Position numbers and translations under genes: made by a program | Part shown: positions 15,592 through 25,081 of the stretch, in pieces | Layout of the letters: the number at the start of each line of letters is the position of its first letter | How positions within the stretch are numbered: position 1 is the first letter of the stretch | The notes under the pieces: generated by a model | The model's database searches: none | Told to the model about the DNA's origin: nothing | Seen by the model: only the letters and a program-made list of their open reading frames with translations | NCBI RefSeq assembly: GCF_030699305.1 | Contig: NZ_JAUYNB010000017.1 | Span: 62,001-126,000 of the forward strand | From: Novosphingobium sp. | Lineage (GTDB): Bacteria > Pseudomonadota > Alphaproteobacteria > Sphingomonadales > Sphingomonadaceae | Length of the DNA stretch: 64,000 nt | Direction: 5' to 3'

Positions 15592-16461
15592 ATGTCCACC
15601 ACTTTCCAGCTCGACACCGCGACCAGCCGCGCCAACCCCACCCCCGCCCCGATGAAGCGGCTGACGATCCCCGCGATCCGCCAGCGCAAGGTGGGCGGCG
15701 TAACGGCTGATCCGGTCGTGATGCTGACGGCCTATACTGCGCGGCAGGCGCAGTTGCTGGATGCGCATTGCGATCTGCTGCTGGTCGGGGACTCGCTCGG
15801 TCAGGTGATCTATGGCCTGCCCTCCAGCGTACCGGTGACGCTCGACATGATGGCGGCCCACGGCGCGGCGGTGGTGCGCGGCAGTTATCATGCCGCCGTG
15901 GTGGTCGATATGCCGTTCGGCGCATACGAAGCCTCGCCGCAGCAGGCGTTTGCCAGCGCGGCCCGGCTGCTCAAGGAAACCGGCTGCGCGGCGGTCAAGC
16001 TCGAAGGCGGCGCGGTGATGGCCGAAACGGTTGCGTTCCTGACCGCGCGCGGCATCCCGGTGATGGGCCACGTCGGGCTGACCCCGCAGGCGGTCAACGT
16101 GCTGGGCGGCTACAACGCGCGCGGCCGCAGCGATGCCGAAGCGGCCAAGATCGTCGCCGACGCTGTGGCGCTGGACGAAGCCGGGGCATTTGCGGTGGTC
16201 GTCGAAGGGGTGGTTGAACCGATCGCCATTGCAGTCACCCAGGCGATCCAGTGCCCGACCATCGGCATCGGCGCGTCCGCCCAGTGTGACGGGCAAGTGC
16301 TGGTGACCGAGGACATGCTGGGCATGTTCGAGCGCGTCCCCCGGTTCGTGAAACGCTATGAAGCGATTGCCGAGACGATTTCCGGCGCGGCAGAGCGTTA
16401 CGCAGCCGAAGTGCGCGCGCGCCAGTTTCCGGGGCTGGAACAAACCTATCAACCCAAGTAA
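15592..16461 (+). CDS. panB: 3-methyl-2-oxobutanoate hydroxymethyltransferase
   Basis: First committed step of pantothenate biosynthesis: transfers a hydroxymethyl group from methylene-THF to 2-oxoisovalerate. At 289 residues it is of normal length. Motifs include [28 protein letters not shown], the metal- and substrate-binding VKLEGG, and [28 protein letters not shown] near the C-terminus is the family signature. The 2-oxoisovalerate it uses is also the substrate of LeuA and of the BCKDH operon in this window. It stands alone upstream of the DUF475 gene. Confidence 0.96.
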   Translation: MSTTFQLDTATSRANPTPAPMKRLTIPAIRQRKVGGVTADPVVMLTAYTARQAQLLDAHCDLLLVGDSLGQVIYGLPSSVPVTLDMMAAHGAAVVRGSYHAAVVVDMPFGAYEASPQQAFASAARLLKETGCAAVKLEGGAVMAETVAFLTARGIPVMGHVGLTPQAVNVLGGYNARGRSDAEAAKIVADAVALDEAGAFAVVVEGVVEPIAIAVTQAIQCPTIGIGASAQCDGQVLVTEDMLGMFERVPRFVKRYEAIAETISGAAERYAAEVRARQFPGLEQTYQPK

Positions 16462-16515
16462 GGGCCGCACGACGCGTCCTGATCAGGACCGGCCAGTCTG
16501 ACAGGGAAATTCATC

Positions 16516-17583
16516 GTGCTGCGCTATTACAAGGTCGCTATCCTGTTCACGCTGTTCTGTCTGGCCATCGCGGTATGGTATGGCTGGATGCAGACCGGCA
16601 CGATTGCCGGCACGCTGAGCATGCTGTGGATCGTGGTTGTCCTGTCGATCCTGGAAGTATCGCTGTCGTTCGACAACGCGGTGATCAACGCGTCCGTGCT
16701 CGATGAAATGGACGAGATCTGGCAGCGCCGGTTCCTGACCTGGGGGATGCTGATCGCGGTGTTCGGGATGCGAATCGTGTTCCCGCTGGCGATCGTGGCA
16801 ATTGCGGCCGGACTCGGCCCGATGGATGCGATCAACCTGTCTCTCAACGACCCCAAACGCTATGAGGAAATCGTATCAAGCGCGCATGTCGGCATTGCCG
16901 GTTTCGGCGGCGCGTTCCTGACGATGGTCGGCCTGTCGTTCTTTTTCGACGGTGAAAAGAACGTCCACTGGATCGCCTGGATCGAACAGAAGTTGAGCGC
17001 TTGTTCCAACATCAAGGCGGCCGAAATCGCGATCCTGCTGGTGGTGATCTATCTGATTTCCGGCCTGCTGAACCCGGCCGACGCGCTGACCTTCATGGTT
17101 GCGGGCACGCTCGGGATCGTCACGTTCATCGCGGTTGAAGCGCTGGGGACATTGCTGGAAATGCGCGAACAGGCGCTGGCGGCGCAAGGCGCGGTCATCC
17201 GTTCCGGCCTTGGCGGGTTCCTTTATCTCAATATCCTCGACGCCAGCTTCAGCTTTGACGGCGTGATCGGGGCGTTCGCCCTGTCGAACAACATGGTGGT
17301 GATCGCGCTGGGCCTGTCGATCGGCGCGATGTTCGTGCGTTCGATGACGATCATGCTGGTGCAAAAGGGCACGCTGGCGGAATACCGGTTCCTTGAACAT
17401 GGGGCATTCTGGGCGATCATCGCGCTGGGCGGGATCATGCTGGCCTCGGCCAAGTTCCACATCCCCGAAACGATCACCGGGCTGATCGGCGCAGTGCTGA
17501 TCGGGCTGTCGCTGTGGTGGTCGATCCGCCACAAGCGCAAGTTCCCCGACGGCGAGCTCGAAACCGCCGTCCGGGCGGACTGA
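16516..17583 (+). CDS. DUF475 integral membrane protein (TerC-related)
   Basis: A 355-residue polytopic membrane protein with about nine hydrophobic helices. ILEVSLSFDNAVINASVL near residue 50 and NILDASFSFDGVIGAFALS near residue 240 are paired acidic repeats. They are shared with the TerC/DUF475 superfamily and suggest metal-ion handling. The start is GTG with AGGGAAA upstream. The stop lies directly against the convergent symporter gene. The physiological role of DUF475 proteins is not established. Confidence 0.88.
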   Translation: MLRYYKVAILFTLFCLAIAVWYGWMQTGTIAGTLSMLWIVVVLSILEVSLSFDNAVINASVLDEMDEIWQRRFLTWGMLIAVFGMRIVFPLAIVAIAAGLGPMDAINLSLNDPKRYEEIVSSAHVGIAGFGGAFLTMVGLSFFFDGEKNVHWIAWIEQKLSACSNIKAAEIAILLVVIYLISGLLNPADALTFMVAGTLGIVTFIAVEALGTLLEMREQALAAQGAVIRSGLGGFLYLNILDASFSFDGVIGAFALSNNMVVIALGLSIGAMFVRSMTIMLVQKGTLAEYRFLEHGAFWAIIALGGIMLASAKFHIPETITGLIGAVLIGLSLWWSIRHKRKFPDGELETAVRAD

Positions 17584-18537
17584 TCAACCGCCGCGCAGCC
17601 GCACCGCAATTGGCGCGGCGATGATCAGCTGGACCAGGTGGTACAGCAGGATCGGCAGCAGGATCACCCCCGCCACGGCGGGCGGAAACAGCACGGTCGC
17701 CATCGGCGCGCCCATGGCGATGCTTTTCTGCCCGCCCGCGAACAGCATGGTCACGCGGTTGGCGCGGTCCAGCCCCACGGCGCGGCCCAGCCACCACGCG
17801 CCAAGGTGGCCGATGACCAGCAGCACACTCGTTCCGGCGATCAGCCAGACCCAGCCCTCCAGATCGATCCGCGTCCAGAACCGCTGCTCCACCGCGCCGG
17901 AAAACGCGACATAGACCGCGATGGCAATCGCCGCGCGGTCCATCCCCGTCACCAGCTGACGATGGCCCTTGACCCAATCGCCCAGCCGGTCCTGCATGAG
18001 CTGCCCGGCGATGAACGGGACCAGCAGCATGCCGATCACCTTGACCAGGCTGTCGGCATGAAATTCCGCCGCGCCGCCCCCGCCCAGCAACGAGAACAGC
18101 GGCGCGGAAATGAACACGCCCAGAATGTTGAGCAGCGCCGCCGCAATCACTGAACTGGCGACATTGCCCCCGCCCAGCGAGCTGTAGGCCGTCGCCGACT
18201 GGACCGTGGACGGCATGCAGCCCAGATAGAGAAAGCCCAGCGCGATCATCGGGGGCATCCAGCCCTGCCCCAGCTGCCAGGTCGCCCAGCCCGCCAGCGC
18301 CATGACGCCATAGACCCACGCCGTCAGCGGCCAGAGCAGGCGGTGATTCGACAGGCCCGCGCGCACTTCATGGCGCGGCAGGCGCAGCCCGTTGAGGAAG
18401 AACAGGATGAACACCGCCGCGTTGGCGATGAACTGCACCACTTCGCGCGCGGCACCGGTTACCGGCAGCACGATTGCCAGCGCGATGGCCGCCAGCAGAA
18501 CGCGCACCAGCAGATCAAGCCGTGTCAGGAAATTCAC
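17584..18537 (-). CDS. Bile acid:sodium symporter family (ASBT/YocS-like) membrane protein
   Basis: A 317-residue protein with about ten transmembrane helices. FLNGLRLPRHEVRAGL, the crossover-like GCMPSTVQSATAYSS segment, LIGHLG and MLFAGGQKSIAMGAP are typical of the SBF-like/DUF4137 branch rather than of true bile-acid carriers. The GTG start at 18537 is preferred because AGGGG lies 7 bases upstream; a TTG 15 bases earlier is less likely. The substrate is unknown, probably an organic anion. It abuts the DUF475 gene tail to tail. Confidence 0.85.
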   Translation of the reverse strand: MNFLTRLDLLVRVLLAAIALAIVLPVTGAAREVVQFIANAAVFILFFLNGLRLPRHEVRAGLSNHRLLWPLTAWVYGVMALAGWATWQLGQGWMPPMIALGFLYLGCMPSTVQSATAYSSLGGGNVASSVIAAALLNILGVFISAPLFSLLGGGGAAEFHADSLVKVIGMLLVPFIAGQLMQDRLGDWVKGHRQLVTGMDRAAIAIAVYVAFSGAVEQRFWTRIDLEGWVWLIAGTSVLLVIGHLGAWWLGRAVGLDRANRVTMLFAGGQKSIAMGAPMATVLFPPAVAGVILLPILLYHLVQLIIAAPIAVRLRGG

Positions 18538-18553
18538 AACGTCGCCCCTCAAC

Positions 18554-18581
18554 TGTCATCCCCGCTTTCGCGGGAATGACA
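18554..18581. repeat. Short palindromic repeat
   Basis: TGTCATCCCCGC-TTTC-GCGGGAATGACA forms a hairpin with one mismatch. It lies between the CoA-transferase stop and the symporter start on the minus strand. It could attenuate read-through. Confidence 0.75.
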
Positions 18582-18605
18582 GCGTTTGGAAAGGGGCTTT
18601 ACGCC

Positions 18606-19664
18606 TTAACGACCGGCCAGCGAAACCGGCGGCGCGGGCGTGGCGGAAAAGCGCGGCGCAGGTGCGGGCTGGACCATCCCGCCGTCTTCGACAAACGTCG
18701 CACGCGCCACGTTGTGCGCGTGCTGCGGCGCTTCGGTCAGGCTGAGCACGGGGGCAAAGCAGATATCGGTGCCGTCCATGATCGCGCACCATTCATCGCG
18801 CGTCCTGGTCAGGATCAGCGCGGTCATCCGCGCTTTCAGCTCGTCCCACTTGGCCGGGTTCATCTGCTGGGCAAAGTCCGGATCGCCGGTCAGGCCGGTC
18901 TTTTCCATCAGCAGCGCATAGAACTGCGGCTCGATCGAACCGAGCGAGATCCACTTCCCGTCGCTGGTTTCGTAGGTGTCATAGAAGTGCGTGCCCGAAT
19001 CGAGCAGGTTGACCCCGCGCTCATCCTTCCACTGGCCATTGCCCAGGAAGGTATAAGTCATCGCCGACAGGATCGCCGCACCATCGACCATCGCGCAATC
19101 GACCACCTGGCCCGGTCCGCCGCTGCGCGCATGCAGAATGGCCGAGACCACGCCGAACGCCAGCATCATCCCGCCACCGCCAAAATCGCCCACGGCATTG
19201 ACCGGGAAGCTGGGTTTTTCGCCCTTGCGGCCATAGGAATGGAGCGCGCCGGTCAGCGCGATATAGTTGATGTCATGGCCCGCCAGCGGCGCCATCGGCC
19301 CGTCCTGACCCCAGCCGGTCATCCGCCCGATCACCAGTTTCGGGTTGATCGCCAGTAGCACTTCCGGCCCCAGCCCCAGCCGTTCCAGCACCCCAGGCCG
19401 ATACCCTTCGATCAGCGCATCGGCCGTCCTGACCAGTTCCTTGATCTGTTCAATCGCCGCCGGATCTTTCAGGTCCAGTTCGATCCGTTCACGGTTGCGG
19501 TTCAGGATATCGCGGTTGCCGCCATCGCCGAACCGGCCTGCATTGGCCGGCCGCTCCACGCGGATCACCCGTGCGCCGTGATCGGCCAGCATCATCCCGC
19601 AGAACGGGCCGGGTCCGATCCCCGCCAGTTCAATTACCGTCACCCCTTGCAGAACACCCGCCAT
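18606..19664 (-). CDS. CaiB/BaiF (type III) CoA transferase family protein
   Basis: A 352-residue protein of the family III CoA-transferase fold, close to alpha-methylacyl-CoA racemases. It shows VIELAGIGPGPFCGMMLADHGA at the N-terminus and NRNRERIELDLKDP, both family signatures. The putative catalytic region is GHDINYIALTGALHSYG, with the aspartate expected in racemases. It acts on acyl-CoA thioesters in branched-chain or side-chain degradation; racemase versus transferase activity cannot be separated here. GAGG precedes the ATG. A perfect inverted repeat lies 33 bp upstream. Confidence 0.88.
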   Translation of the reverse strand: MAGVLQGVTVIELAGIGPGPFCGMMLADHGARVIRVERPANAGRFGDGGNRDILNRNRERIELDLKDPAAIEQIKELVRTADALIEGYRPGVLERLGLGPEVLLAINPKLVIGRMTGWGQDGPMAPLAGHDINYIALTGALHSYGRKGEKPSFPVNAVGDFGGGGMMLAFGVVSAILHARSGGPGQVVDCAMVDGAAILSAMTYTFLGNGQWKDERGVNLLDSGTHFYDTYETSDGKWISLGSIEPQFYALLMEKTGLTGDPDFAQQMNPAKWDELKARMTALILTRTRDEWCAIMDGTDICFAPVLSLTEAPQHAHNVARATFVEDGGMVQPAPAPRFSATPAPPVSLAGR

Positions 19665-19696
19665 CGCAGCCTCACCTTACAGTCTGTTGATCCAGC

Positions 19697-19716
19697 ATTT
19701 AATCATGCGATTAAAT
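19697..19716. promoter_or_regulatory. Inverted repeat upstream of CoA transferase, candidate operator
   Basis: ATTTAATC-ATGC-GATTAAAT is a perfect 8-bp inverted repeat. It is AT-rich in GC-rich surroundings and lies 33 bp before the start codon of the CoA-transferase gene. No regulator is encoded next to it. Confidence 0.5.
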
Positions 19717-19758
19717 TGCCTTGGCGGCCCTGTCGAGCCTTATCCAGAACAATTCCGG

Positions 19759-21594
19759 TCAGGCGGCGCCGTTTCCCGCGAGTTGCGCGCGCGCTTCCGC
19801 CAGCAACGGGTTGTCGCCGCCCATCTTGCGCGCCTTGTCCAGCAGGTCGCGGGCGCGCTGCGGTTCCTTGCCCGCGGCGGCCAGCGCCATCCCCAGCGCC
19901 TGCGCCGCAACCCCGCTGCCGCGTTGCAGCGCATAGGCGCGCGCCGCACTTTCCTGCGCGGCCTTGACGTCATCCGTCCGCAGCTGGGCCAGGCTGAGAT
20001 CGGCGAGCAGCCGCACATCGCGATTGCCGCCGCGTGCGCGCAGGCTTTCCAGCAGCGCGCGGGCACCTGCCCAGTCGCCAGTAAACGCGCGGTGGCTCGC
20101 CCCCATCCGCGCGGCCAACCGGCTGCCGGGAAACGCGGCGAGGTAGTTGGCGGTAACCGTCATCGCATCGCGCCCGCGCCCGGCCTTGTCGAACGCTTCG
20201 CCCATGCGCAGCAGCAGCGGTTCGGGAAAGCGGATTTGCGCCGACTGGTCATAGGCCGCCAGCGCTTCGCCCGCCTGACCGGTGGCCAGCGCGACATCGC
20301 CCCACAGCGCCAGCGCCTCGGACGATCCGGGATGCAATTGCCGGAACCGGCCGGCCACTCCGGCCGCGCCGCGCAGATCGCGCACCGCCAGCAGGCTGCG
20401 GGCATAGGGGACCGCCGTTTCCGGCGACCCCGGCGCCGCATTCCAGCGCAGCGCCAGCACGCCGATCGGGTCCCGTTCCGGGATCGGCATCAGCGCAGGG
20501 ATCGTCGCTCCCGCCGCCCGGTCGAGCAGCGGCGCGGCGGCGGCGCGATTGCCCTGCTCCTCATGCGCGCGGGACAGCAGCAGCAGCAGGTAGGCCGGAG
20601 CGTCGGGGCGTGCCGCCAGCGCATCGAACCGGCTATGCAGCTTGCCGTAATCACCCGCTTCATAAAGCGCGCGGGCCAGCAGCAGTTGCAGCTTCTGGTT
20701 CGCCCCCTGGCGCTGCGCCAGCGGTTCGAGCAGACCGGCGGCAAGATTGGCGTTGCCTGCTTCCAGTTCCAGCAAGCCCTGCAGTTCCAGCGCGGCTGGC
20801 ATCCCCTTCAGCTTGTCGCCGGTGCGGGCCAGCAGGCTGCGGGCCAGTTCCATCTTCCCGGCGCGCGCGGCCAGCACGGCCTGCAGGTAAAAGGCATAAG
20901 GATGGCTCGGCGCGACCTCGATCATCTGGCGGGTCACCGCCAGCATCCGGGTGGTCTGCCCCAGTTCGCCCAGCGTTGCGGCATATCCGCTCAGCAGCGA
21001 CAGGTCTTCGGGGGCGATTTCCAGCGCGCGCTCAAACAGCGGCAGCGCGGCCTCCCAGCCGGACTGGTCGCGGCGCAGCTGGGCCTGAAACTCCAGCGCG
21101 CGGACATTGTCCGGATCGGCCGTCAGCGCCCGGTTTACCGCGTCGACCGCCAGAATCTGCTCTCCCCCCTGATAGCGCAGGCGGCCAATATCGACCCACA
21201 ACTGCGCATCGTCCGGCATCAGCGCCAGCGCCCGGTCATAGGCCTGACCGGCGGCGGGCAGGTTGCCATCCAGCCGTTCCAGCATCCCCAGCGCCTGCCA
21301 GCCCCGCCCCGCCGCATCGGGGGTGAACTGCCCCGGCTCCAGCCAGCCCCGCGCGCGCGCCAGATCGCCCTGATAGATGAAGGCTTCCCCCATCCACGCC
21401 GCCACCGCGTCCCGCGGCGCACCGGCCTTGATCGCGTTGCGCAACGCGGCTTCCGCCGCAATCCCGTCACCCCGTTGCAGCGCCGCGCGGGCCGCGTTGA
21501 TCGGCCCTTGCTGAACGTCCGGCAAGGCCAGCAGCGGCGCTGCCAGCAGCACCCCGGCAAGGCCCAGCGCGGCGAACAGGCGGCGCACCAGCAC
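19759..21594 (-). CDS. Secreted TPR-repeat protein of the PEP-CTERM/EPS locus
   Basis: A 611-residue protein with an N-terminal signal sequence (LFAALGLAGVLLAAPLLA) followed by about a dozen TPR-like helical repeats. Examples are AGQAYDRALALMPDDAQLWV and LPLFERALEIAPEDLSLLSG. It resembles PEP-CTERM-associated TPR proteins (PrsT type) but is shorter than the usual 900 residues and lacks a lipobox cysteine. The start is GTG, 5 bases after the prsR stop. It is the last gene of the leftward four-gene operon, so a role in exopolysaccharide or PEP-CTERM protein handling in the periplasm is inferred. Confidence 0.8.
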   Translation of the reverse strand: MLVRRLFAALGLAGVLLAAPLLALPDVQQGPINAARAALQRGDGIAAEAALRNAIKAGAPRDAVAAWMGEAFIYQGDLARARGWLEPGQFTPDAAGRGWQALGMLERLDGNLPAAGQAYDRALALMPDDAQLWVDIGRLRYQGGEQILAVDAVNRALTADPDNVRALEFQAQLRRDQSGWEAALPLFERALEIAPEDLSLLSGYAATLGELGQTTRMLAVTRQMIEVAPSHPYAFYLQAVLAARAGKMELARSLLARTGDKLKGMPAALELQGLLELEAGNANLAAGLLEPLAQRQGANQKLQLLLARALYEAGDYGKLHSRFDALAARPDAPAYLLLLLSRAHEEQGNRAAAAPLLDRAAGATIPALMPIPERDPIGVLALRWNAAPGSPETAVPYARSLLAVRDLRGAAGVAGRFRQLHPGSSEALALWGDVALATGQAGEALAAYDQSAQIRFPEPLLLRMGEAFDKAGRGRDAMTVTANYLAAFPGSRLAARMGASHRAFTGDWAGARALLESLRARGGNRDVRLLADLSLAQLRTDDVKAAQESAARAYALQRGSGVAAQALGMALAAAGKEPQRARDLLDKARKMGGDNPLLAEARAQLAGNGAA

Positions 21595-21599
21595 TGGCT

Positions 21600-22964
21600 T
21601 CAGGCCTGAAGATCGTATTGCTTGAGCAGATCGTAGAGCGTCGGGCGGCTGATCCCCAGCAGCTTGGCCGTTTGCGAGATATTGCCTTCGCTGCGGGCCA
21701 GTGCGTGCCGGATCACCCGCCGGTCGGCTCCCTCGCGCGCGGATTTGAGGTTCAGCGCCACTTCGCCCGCTTCGTCCGGATCGGCCAGATCCAGATCGGC
21801 TGCGGAAATCAGCTTGCCATCGGCCATGATGACCGCGCGCTTCACCCGGTTTTCCAGTTCACGGACGTTGCCCGGCCAGTGCCAGGCATCGATTGCGGCG
21901 AGTGCATCGGCGGCAAAGCCTTTGACCGATGGGTTCATTTCCCGCGAAAACCGGGTCTGGAACGCCTTCGCCAGCAACCCGGCATCGCCGGGGCGTTCAG
22001 CCAGACTGGGAATCTTGATGACGATCTCAGCCAGGCGATAGAACAAGTCCTCACGGAACCGCCCATCCGCGATCATCGCTTCAAGGTCCTGATGCGTCGC
22101 GCATACGATCCGCGTGTCGACCGCAATTGATTTGCGCGATCCGATCCGCTCGATCACCCGTTCCTGCAGGAACCGCAACAGCTTGACCTGCAAGGGCAGC
22201 GGAATATCGCCGACTTCATCGAGGAACAGCGTGCCGCCGTGGGCCAGCTCGATCTTGCCCTCGGTGGTCTTGACCGCCCCGGTGAACGCGCCTTTTTCGT
22301 GCCCGAACAGTTCGCTTTCCAGCAGGTTTTCCGGGATCGCCGCGCAGTTGATGGCCACGAATGCGCCGCCGCAACGATCGCTCGCGTCATGCAAGCCGCG
22401 CGCCAGCAGTTCCTTGCCGGTGCCGCTGGCCCCCAGCAGCATGACCGAAACGTTGGTGTTGGCGACGCGTTCGATCGTCCGGGCGACTTTCACCATTTCC
22501 GGCGCGCCCGTGATCATCTGCCCCAGCACGCGGTTGCCTTCGCCGGTCCGGGTGGCCAGCTGGCGGTTTTCCGCCTCGATCCGGTGCAGTTCCAGCGCGC
22601 GCCGGACGATCAACCCCAGCGCCTCGATATCGACCGGCTTCTGATAGAAATCATAGGCCCCCTTGGCGATCGCCGACAGCGCGGATTCGCGCGCGCCGTG
22701 GCCGCTGGCGACGATTACCTTGGTGTCAGGCTTGAGCGCCATGATCGCGTCGAGCAAGGCAAAGCCCTCGCTCGTCCCGTCGGGATCGGGCGGCAGGCCC
22801 AGGTCCAGCGTGACCACCGGGGGTTCATCGGCCCGCAGCGCCGCCAGCGCGCTGGCCCGGTCGCCGGCGATGACCACGTCGAATTCGGGATAGGCCCACT
22901 TCAGCTGGGCCTGCAGCCCCGCATCATCTTCGACGATCAGCAGCTTGGGTTTGGGATCGGACAT
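21600..22964 (-). CDS. prsR: PEP-CTERM-system sigma-54 response regulator PrsR
   Basis: A 454-residue NtrC-type activator. The receiver domain has its phospho-acceptor at D54 (VTLDLGLP). The AAA+ sigma-54 domain has Walker [14 protein letters not shown], the GAFTGA loop that contacts sigma-54, and [12 protein letters not shown]. The C-terminal Fis-type helix-turn-helix reads [19 protein letters not shown]. The ATG at 22964, one base after the prsK stop, is preferred over a TTG at 22988. Pairing with a PrsK-type kinase and an EpsB-type sugar transferase marks the exosortase-associated system that activates EPS and PEP-CTERM genes with RpoN. Confidence 0.92.
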   Translation of the reverse strand: MSDPKPKLLIVEDDAGLQAQLKWAYPEFDVVIAGDRASALAALRADEPPVVTLDLGLPPDPDGTSEGFALLDAIMALKPDTKVIVASGHGARESALSAIAKGAYDFYQKPVDIEALGLIVRRALELHRIEAENRQLATRTGEGNRVLGQMITGAPEMVKVARTIERVANTNVSVMLLGASGTGKELLARGLHDASDRCGGAFVAINCAAIPENLLESELFGHEKGAFTGAVKTTEGKIELAHGGTLFLDEVGDIPLPLQVKLLRFLQERVIERIGSRKSIAVDTRIVCATHQDLEAMIADGRFREDLFYRLAEIVIKIPSLAERPGDAGLLAKAFQTRFSREMNPSVKGFAADALAAIDAWHWPGNVRELENRVKRAVIMADGKLISAADLDLADPDEAGEVALNLKSAREGADRRVIRHALARSEGNISQTAKLLGISRPTLYDLLKQYDLQA

Positions 22965-22965
22965 T

Positions 22966-25080
22966 TTAAGCAACTCGTTTGGCAGCAAGAGTATCGATCA
23001 GTTCCACCGCATCGAACAGCGGCAGATGAATGGTGAAGCGGCTTCCCAGCCCTTCGCGGCTTTCCACTTCCAGCCGCCCGCGCATCGCCCGAACCAGTTC
23101 GCGCGCCTCATAGGCGCCGATCCCGAAGCCGCCGGGCTTGGAACTGTCGAACGGCTTGAACAACCGGCTGCGGACGAATTCGGCGCTCATTCCGGTGCCC
23201 GAATCGAGCACTTCGATCACCCCGCTCAGGCCTTCGCAGGCCACCCGCAGGAACACCGGCGCACCATCGGGGCTGGCATCAATTGCGTTCTGGACCAGAT
23301 GGACCAGCACTTGTTCCAGCGAATCCGCCTGCCCCGCCACCCGGCACGGCGCGGCCTCGACCAGCTGGACGTGGTGGAGCGACTGGAACTGCGCAGCGAC
23401 CCGAGCGGCGACCTCATCGGCCGCGACCGGGCTGAGCGTCTCGATCGCGGACGAACCATACCGCGACAGGCGCGACAACAGCGTGTGCAGCTTGTCCGAT
23501 GAATTGCGCAGGGTAATCAGCATATCGCGCTGAAATTCCGGATTGTCGGAATGCTGTTCAGCGTTGCGGGCCAGCAGGCTGAGCTGGCTCGCCAGGTTCT
23601 TGATGTCATGCATGACAAAGGCAATGCGCCGGTTGAAATCGTCAAACCGTCCCGCCTCGGCCAGCGCCGACTGGCCGGCGTGTTCAGCCAGATAGCTCGC
23701 CAGTTGCTGTCCGGCGATGCGCAGCAGATCGAAGTCTTCCCAGTCCAGCTTGCGCGCGTGCGGCGGGCGGGCGAGCACGATCATGCCGACCAGTTGCTCG
23801 AAATGCAGCAGTGGCACCAGCGCCCAGGCGCGCGGGTCATCCAGCAGCCACTGCGGCACAGCGGCGGCCGCCTCGGCGCTCGCCCGCCCGCCGCGCAGTT
23901 CATCCAGATCAGCGACATAGCCGCCCTGTTCGAAGAACCGGCACGGCCCCTGTGACAGCGCGACCGCAGGAACCTCGGCCGTGGGCCACTGCCAGCGCGC
24001 CGCCAGTTCAAGCTGGCCGCCCTCCCCCGGCGTCAGCAGCAGGCCTGCCGGGCTGTCGGTAATGTCGGCCAGCGCCCGAATGATCCGCTCGTTCAGGGTC
24101 GTCCCGGCGCTACCCGCCTTGGCAATCGTGCGGGTAAAGCGCAGCCATTCGGTGCGGTAATCATAGCGATGCTGGAACAAGTGCTTGGTCAGCATCACCT
24201 GCATCCAGCCGCGCATCCGCGCCGATGCCAGCACCGCCACGCCCAGCACCGTCGCTGCCGCCAGCACGCCCAGTTGCAGCGAGGCCGTCAGGTTCCCGCC
24301 CGACCACGACAGCCACTGCGCCACCGCCACCATGCTGACCAGGTAGCCGCCGATCAGCATCAGCGACAGCGACTGAAAGGTCACCGCGCGCGATGGCCGC
24401 AGGCTGGCTTCCTTCCGCCCGGTCAGCGCCCCGATGGCGAGCAGCAGCGCCGTGACCAGCACCGCGACAGAACGCAACGCCGCGAGCACTTCGGGCGTGC
24501 CATAAGTCAGATAGGCGACCGTATAGTAATTGAGATCGAACCCCCACAGCACCAGCAGCGCCGCGGCCGGCCAGCGCAGCAGCAACCGCGTTTCGGCCCG
24601 CGCCCCGACATAGAGGTTGTGAACCAGCACCAACCCGCCAATCTGCAACAGCAGGTGCAGCAGTGTCACGGTCTGGAAGGCATAGGCTGCCAGCGAAGTC
24701 TCTGCCGCGCTGGCCGCGTCGAACAAGGCGTGGGCAAAGCCCTGCACCAGTTCGACAAACCCCAGCGCAAACAGCATCGGCCTGACCGGCTGGACGCTGT
24801 CCAGCCGCCCGTCGACCGCAAACAGCCGGTACAGCGCGAACAGCCAGCCCAGGTTGCGCCCCGCTTCGGTCAGTGCGGTTACCGTGCTGGCTGGTCCCAG
24901 CAAGCCGGAACTCAGCGCCCATATCCCGGTTACCGCCAGTGCCAGCGCCAGCGCGGTGCAGGCCCGGCCAAACCGTTCGACCAAGCGCCACAGCCACATG
25001 GCCACAACCCCGCAGGCCGCAGCGGCAATCAGCCACAGCAGCGCGGCGATGCCCGGCCAAAGGGTGGTCGCCAGCGCCAT
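22966..25080 (-). CDS. prsK: PEP-CTERM-system histidine kinase PrsK
   Basis: A 704-residue sensor kinase. Residues 1-300 hold about nine membrane helices, followed by a GAF-like domain to about residue 450. The phosphotransfer box FVMHDIKNLASQL has its phospho-acceptor at H491. The HATPase domain carries LVQNAIDAS, DSGTGMS and GGFGIGAYEARELV. This architecture and the HDIKN form of the H-box are typical of PrsK. It probably senses an envelope or polysaccharide signal and phosphorylates PrsR. It starts 1-2 bases after the sugar-transferase stop, indicating coupled translation. Confidence 0.92.
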   Translation of the reverse strand: MALATTLWPGIAALLWLIAAAACGVVAMWLWRLVERFGRACTALALALAVTGIWALSSGLLGPASTVTALTEAGRNLGWLFALYRLFAVDGRLDSVQPVRPMLFALGFVELVQGFAHALFDAASAAETSLAAYAFQTVTLLHLLLQIGGLVLVHNLYVGARAETRLLLRWPAAALLVLWGFDLNYYTVAYLTYGTPEVLAALRSVAVLVTALLLAIGALTGRKEASLRPSRAVTFQSLSLMLIGGYLVSMVAVAQWLSWSGGNLTASLQLGVLAAATVLGVAVLASARMRGWMQVMLTKHLFQHRYDYRTEWLRFTRTIAKAGSAGTTLNERIIRALADITDSPAGLLLTPGEGGQLELAARWQWPTAEVPAVALSQGPCRFFEQGGYVADLDELRGGRASAEAAAAVPQWLLDDPRAWALVPLLHFEQLVGMIVLARPPHARKLDWEDFDLLRIAGQQLASYLAEHAGQSALAEAGRFDDFNRRIAFVMHDIKNLASQLSLLARNAEQHSDNPEFQRDMLITLRNSSDKLHTLLSRLSRYGSSAIETLSPVAADEVAARVAAQFQSLHHVQLVEAAPCRVAGQADSLEQVLVHLVQNAIDASPDGAPVFLRVACEGLSGVIEVLDSGTGMSAEFVRSRLFKPFDSSKPGGFGIGAYEARELVRAMRGRLEVESREGLGSRFTIHLPLFDAVELIDTLAAKRVA

Positions 25081-25081
25081 C

